Source of the DNA: Isotricha intestinalis
Taxonomy: Eukaryota; Ciliophora; Litostomatea; Vestibuliferida; Isotrichidae
Direction: 5' to 3'
DNA: 34,489 nucleotides
Assembly (NCBI GenBank): GCA_023807065.1
Contig: JAJJLU010000513.1
Coordinates: 1 to 34,489 of the forward strand
The notes under the pieces were generated by a model that was not told the DNA's origin, did not search any database, and was given only the letters and a program-made list of their open reading frames with translations. Positions 27,089 to 34,489 of this stretch are shown piece after piece. Both the position numbers and the translations under genes were made by a program. The stretch's first letter is position 1. Each line of letters begins with the position of its first letter.

Positions 27089-27509
27089 TTTTTTAAAATA
27101 TATTATATATTTTTTTTTGTGATATTTATATTTTTTTTAATTTTGGCTTGTTTAAATTTTTATCAAGTATTTCATTTTGGTTTTTTATTGTAATATTTTG
27201 TTGGTTAGTTCCATTTTTTACTTATATATTATAAAGGATTCTTGTTATATATCTAAATATTATTATTTTAAAATTTCTTATTGTATTCAAATACAATAAA
27301 ATTGCATTCTTTATCAATTATAATAATAAATAATGTGCAAAATTATTTGTTTAATGTTTAATGAATTAATCTTATAATTATCTAAACTATGATATACTAT
27401 TTTTATACTAATATAATTAAAGGAAGAGATAGTTACTCATTTAATTTAAAAGAAGTTAAATTACATTTTTATATAATTAAAGTGAATATTTCATTTTAAT
27501 TTAATTTAT
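27089..27509. other. Intergenic spacer between two minus-strand genes
   Basis: 421 bp holding the promoter of TAF11 and the 3' end of the U1-C gene. No frame, repeat or RNA gene recognised. Confidence 0.5.
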
Positions 27510-28154
27510 TTATTTATCTTCTTCTTCGTTTATATTCATATCAATATCATTATCTTCTTCTTTAATTTCTTCTAATTGCTCCTTTTTTTTATCATTATTA
27601 TCTGGTTCACTATCATTATTATTGATTTCAATATCAAAAACATTTTTTTTTATTCCCATAATATTAATATTAGTATTCTTTTTTAAATTATCATCATCAT
27701 CCTTATCTTCATTATTATCAACCTCATTATCATTATCATCATTTTTATTATCATTTATATTATTATTATTATCTTTATTAGCATTATCTTGATTATTGGA
27801 ATTATTACCATTATTTTCATTTATATTATCATTATTATCATTATCCTTACCAACATCATTATTATCATTATTATAATCGTTATTGTCACTATTTTGAATA
27901 TTCGGATTATTTTCATCTTTAAGTTCTTCATTATTTTCATTATTATCGCTTTGTTTTGATTTATGATTGTTCCCAATTTTAGAAGCTAAATTTAATAAAT
28001 TATTAAATGTATTTTGTTGGAAATCAGTTAAAAATTGAGAATAATATTCGATTTTATTATTAATATGTTTTCTTCCATGAGAATGTTGATATCTTCCTCC
28101 TGGACTTGAATGTGTTAAATATATACCACAATATTCACAAAAATATTTTGGCAT
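27510..28154 (-). CDS. U1 snRNP protein C with Asn/Asp-rich tail
   Basis: 214 residues. Residues 1-45 are a textbook U1-C zinc finger: [15 protein letters not shown], then [13 protein letters not shown], with ligands Cys6, Cys9, His24 and His30 at the same positions as in the human protein, followed by the [10 protein letters not shown] helix. The remaining 150 residues are almost pure Asn, Asp, Glu and Lys, unlike the Pro/Met/Gly-rich tail of the animal and plant protein. U1-C stabilises pairing of U1 snRNA with the 5' splice site. Its presence means the organism still splices, although no gene of this window shows an intron. It is divergent from the OB-fold gene over 77 bp. Confidence 0.92.
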   Translation of the reverse strand: MPKYFCEYCGIYLTHSSPGGRYQHSHGRKHINNKIEYYSQFLTDFQQNTFNNLLNLASKIGNNHKSKQSDNNENNEELKDENNPNIQNSDNNDYNNDNNDVGKDNDNNDNINENNGNNSNNQDNANKDNNNNINDNKNDDNDNEVDNNEDKDDDDNLKKNTNINIMGIKKNVFDIEINNNDSEPDNNDKKKEQLEEIKEEDNDIDMNINEEEDK

Positions 28155-28231
28155 TTATAATGAAAATTTTTATAAAAATTAAATTAAATATTTTTTTCTT
28201 CTTATAAAAAATTTATAAATTTGTCCTATAA
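28155..28231. promoter_or_regulatory. 77-bp bidirectional promoter spacer (U1-C / telomere-protein candidate)
   Basis: The two start codons are 77 bp apart in A/T-rich DNA. No motif shared with the other divergent spacers is obvious beyond A/T tracts. Confidence 0.45.
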
Positions 28232-29968
28232 ATGGAAAATGAATTAATACCTTTTTCATTTAATAATTCAAGTATAAATTATTTAAAGAATAAACAATTA
28301 TATGATACAACTTTAAAATCAAAAAATTTTGAAGAAATTTTAAAAATTTTATCAAATTTAGAAAGTTTATATGATAATTTTGAGAATTCAAAAGAAAAAT
28401 TAAAAGAAATTTTAAATAAACTTAAAAAAGATTTAAATATATGTGGAGTTTTAGTAGATTTAATACAAGTAATGATTCATAATGATTCAGAAGTTTTTGA
28501 AACAGAATTGAAATTAAAAAATTATAATAATATAATCGGAAATATTATTTTTTCAATTTTTTTAAAAAAAATTAATAAAGAATATGCAGAATATTTAAAT
28601 AAACTTCCCAAAAATATAATGATGTTTTTTTTAAATGTTAAAGCAATTTTATCAAAAAAAGATGAAAAATATGAATTAAAATTTGTATTAAAAAAAAACT
28701 CCAAAATTATATACGATCTAGATTCTTTAAAAGATGTTGAAACTCCTTTAAATTTCAGTTCAAAAATATCAAAAATGTATTATCAAAATTTTATAAATAA
28801 TCAAAAAAAACCACAAAAAGAAGATTTAAATAGAATAAATATAACACAATTAAATAAATATGAACAAAATAATTTTATTTATACAAATATTTCAAAAAAT
28901 AAAGATAATAATATAAATATCATAAATAATATCCAAGATGAAAATTTAAAAAAGACAATAATAGAAAATTTAGATAAAGACATAGAAAAACTTTTAACAA
29001 AAAAAATTAGAAAAAACTCATATTCATTAAAATCAATCCCTGAATTTCTACAAGAAACAAATTATCCATTATTATTAGTAGATGCCATGGGAGTAATAAT
29101 AAAAGTAAAAACTGAGCAAAAAGTAACAACAATTGATATAATATCATTATTAAATTCGAATAGAATAAAAATAATTCATTATCCAAATTCATGGGATTTT
29201 AAACCTTTAGAAAATCAAATTATAGTTTTAAAAAATGTACCAATTAAAGTTAATCAAAATTTCGAAATTATAATTGAAAATCCTTTAAAGAATAATGTTA
29301 AAATAATAGGAACTTTAGAAAAACAACAATATTCATTATTAAAAGTATTTAGACCACCTTTATCAATTAATTTTTCAAGTATAATAGAATTATTAAATCC
29401 TGTAATTTACAGAACAATAAAAAAATATTTAATAATAATAAAAGATATAACTAAAATTACTTCAAGATATGAAAAAGAATATCCTTCAAATTTAATTGAA
29501 AAATTTCCTTATTTAAGACTTTTTATTAAATGTTTAATTGATGATGGTTCTTATGAAGCAGAAATGAATGTTTATGATTTAATGGTTCAAAAAATTTTAA
29601 AATTTGATAATTTTCAATTAGAAAAAATTCAAGAAAATTCAAAAGTAGTTAGTAATTATATTATTTATCAAAAACCTAATGGTGATGAAAATATTATAAA
29701 AAAGAATTTTATGAATGATATTTTTCCTAAACAATATATTTGTTATTGTATTCCTTATTCTAAAATAGCTACTAAACATTTTAAAGAAAATAAATATCAG
29801 AAATATTTAGGTAATTTAGGACAAAAAAATCATTCTTTACAAAATTTATTTATGAATACAGCATTTATAAATGGGGATTTATTTTATGAAAAAGACTATT
29901 ATACAAATAAAAATTTATTAACTCCAAAACCATTATTAAAATGTTTATTCTTAGAAGAAGTAAAATAA
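28232..29968 (+). CDS. Candidate telomere end-binding OB-fold protein (POT1/TEBP-alpha-like)
   Basis: 578 residues, in the size range of ciliate Pot1/TEBP-alpha. Residues about 70-170 look like the first telomere-binding OB fold: DLNICGVLVDLIQVMI for strand 1 with its G-V-V-x-D pattern, then NKLPKNIMMFFLNVKAI at the place of the L-P-x-x-x-x-G-D-I-I-x-x-x-x-V-x-I block, and YELKFVLKKNSKIIYDLDSL as the closing strands. Residues about 270-400 could be a second OB fold (YPLLLVDAMGVIIKVK; IIVLKNVPIKVNQNFEIII). Residues about 425-460 have the strand pattern LRLFIKCLIDDGSYEAEMNV, typical of a third OB fold. Such proteins coat the 3' G-overhang and control telomerase access. Primary similarity is weak, so CTC1, RPA-like or another OB protein remains possible. 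It lies about 4.5 kb from the telomere, which is probably coincidence. Confidence 0.5.
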   Translation: MENELIPFSFNNSSINYLKNKQLYDTTLKSKNFEEILKILSNLESLYDNFENSKEKLKEILNKLKKDLNICGVLVDLIQVMIHNDSEVFETELKLKNYNNIIGNIIFSIFLKKINKEYAEYLNKLPKNIMMFFLNVKAILSKKDEKYELKFVLKKNSKIIYDLDSLKDVETPLNFSSKISKMYYQNFINNQKKPQKEDLNRINITQLNKYEQNNFIYTNISKNKDNNINIINNIQDENLKKTIIENLDKDIEKLLTKKIRKNSYSLKSIPEFLQETNYPLLLVDAMGVIIKVKTEQKVTTIDIISLLNSNRIKIIHYPNSWDFKPLENQIIVLKNVPIKVNQNFEIIIENPLKNNVKIIGTLEKQQYSLLKVFRPPLSINFSSIIELLNPVIYRTIKKYLIIIKDITKITSRYEKEYPSNLIEKFPYLRLFIKCLIDDGSYEAEMNVYDLMVQKILKFDNFQLEKIQENSKVVSNYIIYQKPNGDENIIKKNFMNDIFPKQYICYCIPYSKIATKHFKENKYQKYLGNLGQKNHSLQNLFMNTAFINGDLFYEKDYYTNKNLLTPKPLLKCLFLEEVK

Positions 29969-30040
29969 AATTTGTAATTTATATATATAAAAAAAGTTCA
30001 AAAAAGATAAAAATCAAAATTCAATTAATAATATTACTTT
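29969..30040. other. Convergent 3'-end spacer
   Basis: 72 bp between convergent stop codons, A/T-rich, nothing else seen. The transcripts of the two genes probably overlap or end almost back to back. Confidence 0.4.
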
Positions 30041-33000
30041 TTATAAACCACTATTAGGATTTTTAGAAGGCAAAGGAGAAGTAGATAATTTACTTCTCGC
30101 AGTATTAAAACTAATTTGTCTTAAGAAATCATTTTCAGCACTTAATCTTTGAATAATATCATTTTTACCTTCAATTATTTTTTTCATTTCATTATATTTT
30201 AATATTTTTTCATTAGGAATAGATAAATTTCCAGGTTTAAATATTCTATTTTTCATATTTTTCAAATCTGCTTTATGAGAAACTCCAATAGGAAAACCAT
30301 AAGTTAACATAGGTAACATTTCACTTGGATTTGTTGATATATTTGTATATAAACTATTATTATTTATAATTGAAGCATTTGTTCCTGTTTGCATCATATT
30401 TAAATTTGTCGCAGTCATATTGTTATTATTTGTATTTGGAGTATTTGGTATAATTAAATTATGACTTTTTTTAAGTTTAGATAATTCATTTGATATTGTT
30501 AAATTTTGGAATTTTAAAGTTTTAATTTGATTTAAATATTCATTATTCATTTTTTTCACTCTTGTCATTTCTTCTATTAATAATGAATTTTCTTTCATTT
30601 TTTTTCTATAATCTTGAACTTGGCTTTTTTCTCTTCTATTTTTTCCTACATTTACATTTTCTAATTCATTTTGTAAATGATCTATTTGCTTTTCTAATTC
30701 TGCTCTTACATTTTTATTTAATTTATCTGAGTTAAAATTTTTTACTGCATCATCTGAAATATATTTATGATATATTTCTTTTATTCCATCATAAATTGCT
30801 TGTTTATCATTACTTTGAAATGTTTCATATATCTTTCTTAATAAATTTTGGAAATCTTTATTTATTAAATTTGTTTCTTTTCTCTGCTCATTCCATTTTT
30901 TTTTCAATTCTTCAATTAATATTTTCTGTTTATTCATTTCTTTTTCTCTATTTAATAATAAATTTATTGTATCTTCTAATTGTTTTTCTAATGATTTAGT
31001 ATTATCTTTTAATTCTTCTCTAAATGCTAATTCATTATTAAATTTAGCTGATAAAGCAATATTTTTTTTATATAATTCATTTTTTAAGTTATTCGAAAAG
31101 TTTTCTAATTTTGCTTTTTCTTGTAAATTTTCTTCAGCTTCACTTAATTTTTTAGTCATAGCATCTCTTTCAGCTTCTTTATTTTCTAATTGTTTTCTTA
31201 AACTATTAATTGTATCTAAATACCTTTCATTATCTTCCATATATTGTTTTAAAGTATTTTCTTTAATCAGTAAATTTTTTTCAAGATTATTATTTTTTTC
31301 ATTTAATCTTACTATCTCTGTTCCTTTTTCTTCAATTTCTTTTAAATAATTATTAATTGATTTTTCAAATTTTTCCAAGTTCATTTGTGTTTTTAAATTA
31401 TTTTCATTTTCTAATATATTTATTTTCCTATTTTCATTATCTTTTTGTTCATTTAATTGCTGAGTTAATAAAGTATTTTTATCACTCATTCCTTTTATTT
31501 TTTTTTGAAGAGTATATTCAAGTTCTCTAAATCTACTTAATTGATCATAATTATTGTCTTTTAAAGCTTTTTCATAATCTTTTTGCATTGTTCCATTTTT
31601 TTCTCTTAACTCATTTATTTGTTTATTTAATTCTTCAATTTTTTCATTTATAACTCCTTCTCTTTCATTAAATTTTTTCCTATTTTCTTGATTAATATTT
31701 TCAATTTTTTTTTCATATTCTTCAATCATAGAATCAGTTGATATTTTCATTTCATCAATTTTACTTTTTAAATCATTAACTTCATTTTCTCTTTTATGAT
31801 TTAATTCAGCAATTTTTTCCCTTAAATCTTTTTCAAAAGTTTTATTGGAATCATCAAGTTTTCTTTGTAATCTAAGTATTTCTTCAGTTTTAGAGCTTAA
31901 TTTATCTTGCATAGAGAATATTTCAAATAAATTTAATAAAACATTATCACCTAAACCTTCATCAAGAATAGAATTTAATTGATTCATAGTTTGAATTTTA
32001 TTATCTTCAAAAGCAATTGTTTCTCCATCAGGATATTCATATATTGCATAAGTAAATAAATTACCATCTTCTCCAGCTGAAAATAATAAATTTGTATCTC
32101 TTGAATAATATAAGAAATTTATTTTCCCTTTATGAGAATGAACTTTATCAAATCTCTTTATAGTATTATATTTATCTAATTTAGTAACATTTCTATTATA
32201 TAAACATAATTTACCATCTTCAGTTCCTAAAGCTATTGAATTTATATTATATCTTTTTGTATTTATTCCATATAATGCAGTTCCCTTTTCATCGATGTAA
32301 CCTGAAGTTAATTTACATTGGGATATTTCTTCTGTTCTTGGACCATCAAAATTTACATTTGTTAAAACATTTCCTTCTTGCCAAAAACCACAAGAAATTA
32401 TATTATCTGGCATATCTTTTGATTTTTTATCATAATTAGGTGAAAAAACGCTATTAGCATATAATGTGAATTTTGCAGTTATTTTTAAATAATTAAAATC
32501 AAATAAATTATATTGCACAATAAAACCATCAGTTCCACAAGAATAAATAAAATTATCACTAGGATGAAAAAAAATTGATACTATATTACCTGAATGAGGA
32601 GTATTTATTATTTTAACTGTTTCTCTTGAAAATGATCTAATTATATATATTTTTTTATCACATAAAGCTGCTAATAAATGTCCTCCATTTGAAAATTTTA
32701 ACATTGTACAATTTGCTTTATTCGGTTCTGAAGCAATTTGATCATTATTATAAAACCTTAATTCTTTATAACATAAATGGAAAAATCTAATCATTTCAAG
32801 ATCACTAATTGCAATATAATAACCATTTGGATGAATAGCAACAGATAATATATTTAATTCTTTTTCTTCATTATTATCTTTTTCTTCTAATATTATTTTA
32901 CAATACTCACAATGTCCAGTTAAATAATTCCAAACTCTAACAGTTTTATCATATTTTGAAGTAGTTATTATTATTGGTCTTTGTAAAGCAACATCCATTG

Positions 33001-34276
33001 TTGTTATTGGTCCACTATGAAAACCATCACAAATGATATTAAATTGTATTTCAAATTGTTCATTTCTTAAATTTTGAAATATATTATTCATTGACATATA
33101 TGCAATTTCATTAGTATCAAAGCTTATTGCTAAAGTATCTTCATTAAAAGAAGAAAAAGTTAATCCAGTTACACAACCTTCTTTTTCTCTCATAGTATAT
33201 CTTACTGGAACATAATCATTATTTTGATTTTTTTCTATAAATAATATATTACCTTTATTACTTCCTACTACTAAACCTAAATTAAATTTTTGAAGCCTTG
33301 TTGCTTTTAATGGTTCTTCATTATAAACAAAACCTCCTTTAAATATTTTTTTTACTTTTGGTGTATTTTCTTCTAATTGAAATATATTTGTTAATGTTTG
33401 TTTTACTGTAAATCTATTTATAACTTGATTTTCTTCTTCTCCTTTAATATTCATTTTAGCTTTTTCATAAATTGCATGAAACACAAAAATATCATTGTCT
33501 TCTGTAACAGAAACTAAAGTAGGTGATTTTGTATCAAAAACCCAAATATGATCAATATAATTTTTAGACAAATTTACAGTAGCTTTATATTCTTTACATG
33601 TATTTTCAAATATAAACCAAAATGATAAATGATTTTTACCACTAGTACATAATACTTTACTGTTATAAAATGATATTTTTGTTACTTCTGAAGGTAAATC
33701 AAATGAAGCTTTTGGAGGATAATTATCATCTTTAAATTTTTTATATGACTGAACATCATATATCAATCCTTTTAATATATTATTTTGAGATTCTCCTATT
33801 GCTGCTATTAAATTACCATCTTGACTAAATGATGAATATATAAATCTTTTAAATTCTGTGGATAAAACTCTTCTTCTTGGTTTATATATTGTATAAGAAG
33901 CAAAATTTATTTTTGCTAAATTATATATATCAATTCCACATTTATTTTTATATTCATTTGCAGTTAAAAGAAGATAATTATCTCTTGATGTATTTAAACA
34001 AGTTATATTTTCTATATCATCATCTAAATAAATAAACATTACATCATTTTTTGAATTCCCTTCACTTGTTAATATATCTCTTAATAGTAAATGTTTTCCA
34101 ATTGGATAAACTAAAGCCCTATTTATAAATAATAAATTTTCTCTTGTTGATAAATCTAAATCTGCCCCAAAACCTTTTAATATATCTAATCTTAATTCTG
34201 GTTCATAAGAATTTGTTTCGGAAACATTTTCATTTTTTGATTCTTGTTTTTTTTCAGTTTTTTTTTCTTCTGACAT
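30041..34276 (-). CDS. CFAP57: CFAP57/WDR65-like axonemal WD40 coiled-coil protein
   Basis: 1411 residues. Residues about 30-760 contain two WD40 propellers. Recognisable blades include ITTSKYDKTVRVWNYLTGHC, VAIHPNGYYIAISD, LKFSNGGHLLAALCDKKIYI, IFFHPSDNFIYSCGTDG and FLYYSRDTNLLFSAGEDGNL. An early YKPRRRVL segment corresponds to the H-T-x-x-R-R-K-x-L element of CFAP57-type proteins. From about 770 to 1250 it is a continuous coiled coil. The C-terminus has an Asn/Thr-rich linker and a last short helical block ending FLRQISFNTARSKLS. CFAP57 is part of the base of an inner dynein arm (I1/d-type, regulatory complex) in cilia, so this implies motile cilia. Human CFAP57 is slightly shorter; related WD40/coiled-coil CFAPs (43, 44) are alternatives. 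The start codon is about 175 bp from the telomeric repeat and transcription runs away from the chromosome end. Confidence 0.8.
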   Translation of the reverse strand: MSEEKKTEKKQESKNENVSETNSYEPELRLDILKGFGADLDLSTRENLLFINRALVYPIGKHLLLRDILTSEGNSKNDVMFIYLDDDIENITCLNTSRDNYLLLTANEYKNKCGIDIYNLAKINFASYTIYKPRRRVLSTEFKRFIYSSFSQDGNLIAAIGESQNNILKGLIYDVQSYKKFKDDNYPPKASFDLPSEVTKISFYNSKVLCTSGKNHLSFWFIFENTCKEYKATVNLSKNYIDHIWVFDTKSPTLVSVTEDNDIFVFHAIYEKAKMNIKGEEENQVINRFTVKQTLTNIFQLEENTPKVKKIFKGGFVYNEEPLKATRLQKFNLGLVVGSNKGNILFIEKNQNNDYVPVRYTMREKEGCVTGLTFSSFNEDTLAISFDTNEIAYMSMNNIFQNLRNEQFEIQFNIICDGFHSGPITTMDVALQRPIIITTSKYDKTVRVWNYLTGHCEYCKIILEEKDNNEEKELNILSVAIHPNGYYIAISDLEMIRFFHLCYKELRFYNNDQIASEPNKANCTMLKFSNGGHLLAALCDKKIYIIRSFSRETVKIINTPHSGNIVSIFFHPSDNFIYSCGTDGFIVQYNLFDFNYLKITAKFTLYANSVFSPNYDKKSKDMPDNIISCGFWQEGNVLTNVNFDGPRTEEISQCKLTSGYIDEKGTALYGINTKRYNINSIALGTEDGKLCLYNRNVTKLDKYNTIKRFDKVHSHKGKINFLYYSRDTNLLFSAGEDGNLFTYAIYEYPDGETIAFEDNKIQTMNQLNSILDEGLGDNVLLNLFEIFSMQDKLSSKTEEILRLQRKLDDSNKTFEKDLREKIAELNHKRENEVNDLKSKIDEMKISTDSMIEEYEKKIENINQENRKKFNEREGVINEKIEELNKQINELREKNGTMQKDYEKALKDNNYDQLSRFRELEYTLQKKIKGMSDKNTLLTQQLNEQKDNENRKINILENENNLKTQMNLEKFEKSINNYLKEIEEKGTEIVRLNEKNNNLEKNLLIKENTLKQYMEDNERYLDTINSLRKQLENKEAERDAMTKKLSEAEENLQEKAKLENFSNNLKNELYKKNIALSAKFNNELAFREELKDNTKSLEKQLEDTINLLLNREKEMNKQKILIEELKKKWNEQRKETNLINKDFQNLLRKIYETFQSNDKQAIYDGIKEIYHKYISDDAVKNFNSDKLNKNVRAELEKQIDHLQNELENVNVGKNRREKSQVQDYRKKMKENSLLIEEMTRVKKMNNEYLNQIKTLKFQNLTISNELSKLKKSHNLIIPNTPNTNNNNMTATNLNMMQTGTNASIINNNSLYTNISTNPSEMLPMLTYGFPIGVSHKADLKNMKNRIFKPGNLSIPNEKILKYNEMKKIIEGKNDIIQRLSAENDFLRQISFNTARSKLSTSPLPSKNPNSGL

Positions 34277-34451
34277 TTTTTAAATTTATTTAAGTTATAA
34301 TTTTTTTTATTTAAATTATTTTTTTCAAAATTCATCTTTTTATATTTATGATTTAAATTTATTTATTATAAATAATTAATTAAGTAATTTTTATATAATG
34401 TTGAAATTAAATTAACTATTTAGATAATTAAAAATGTCAAAAACAAATTTT
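34277..34451. other. Subtelomeric spacer
   Basis: About 175 bp of A/T-rich DNA between the CFAP57-like start codon and the telomere repeats. It must contain the promoter of that gene. No subtelomeric repeat family is present. Confidence 0.6.
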
Positions 34452-34489
34452 TTGGGGATTGGGGATTGGGGATTGGGGATTGGGGATTG
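34452..34489 (+). repeat. Telomere, (TTGGGGA)n
   Basis: Five complete TTGGGGA units plus TTG, without error, run to the last base. The G-rich strand reads 5'->3' towards the edge, the orientation of a right-hand chromosome end. The unit is seven bases, a variant between the TTGGGG of Tetrahymena-type ciliates and TTAGGG-like forms. The array is abrupt, with no degenerate copies before it; the junction is a T-rich stretch. Only 38 bases are seen, so the true length is unknown. Confidence 0.93.

Noticed and set aside
27600..27960. The regular ATT/ATC repeats in the U1-C gene looked at first like a CRISPR or satellite array.
   Set aside because: They are the antisense of AAT/GAT codons for Asn and Asp with no constant repeat-spacer pattern, and they stay in frame with the zinc finger.
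30041..34276. Considered that the long coiled-coil protein might be a myosin or kinesin tail.
   Set aside because: No motor motifs are present, and the N-terminal half is clearly WD40 blades.

Overview
The window is a piece of a very AT-rich, gene-dense eukaryotic chromosome whose right edge is a real chromosome end. The last 38 bases are tandem TTGGGGA repeats, G-rich strand running 5'->3' outward. A gene starts only about 175 bp inside that cap. Fourteen protein genes are visible, each as one uninterrupted frame with no intron I can detect. The standard genetic code fits: the frames contain no internal TAA, TAG or TGA, and Trp is TGG. Stops are TAA for twelve genes, TAG for one and TGA for one. 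CFAP57-like, MORN, TLDc, BEACH, bromodomain and telomere-end-protein-like products indicate a ciliated protist. The very short subtelomere, the ciliate-like G4 telomere and the intron-poor genes suggest the macronuclear chromosome of a ciliate. Since TAA/TAG are not reassigned, a standard-code lineage such as the Litostomatea (rumen ciliates and relatives) is my leading guess. This is inference; another AT-rich flagellate cannot be excluded from the sequence alone.

Layout. Positions 1-1312 hold no intact gene but do hold a decayed C-terminal piece of a family 2 glycoside hydrolase (minus strand). An arrestin-like gene (-) and a bromodomain gene (+) diverge from a 114-bp spacer. A 6.8-kb BEACH/WD40 gene (+) follows. 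A TLDc gene (+) sits alone between two long gene-free spacers of 1.4 and 1.1 kb. Next come a histidine acid phosphatase with a C-terminal membrane anchor (-), a RING-H2 protein (+), a small secreted protein (-), a zinc-cluster/pseudokinase fusion (+), a coiled-coil protein (-) and a RING-MORN fusion (+). A 1.9-kb spacer (24659-26572) follows, with a broken Kelch-type gene on the minus strand and coding relics on the plus strand. The last block carries TAF11 (-), U1 snRNP C (-), a candidate POT1/TEBP-alpha telomere end-binding protein (+) and a CFAP57-like axonemal WD40/coiled-coil protein (-), then the telomere.

Intact genes alternate in strand, with divergent pairs sharing spacers of 67-320 bp and convergent pairs ending 72-430 bp apart. 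There are no operons and the genes do not form one pathway. The mix is nuclear (bromodomain, TAF11, U1-C, telomere protein), ciliary (CFAP57), membrane/vesicle (BEACH, arrestin, acid phosphatase) and ubiquitin-related (two RING proteins).

The most notable points are the TTGGGGA telomere, a POT1/TEBP-like gene 4.5 kb from it, a catalytically dead kinase fused to a Cys-rich zinc module, a RING-MORN fusion, and gene relics confined to the few long spacers. In those relics many stops lie one transition away from Trp or Gln codons.
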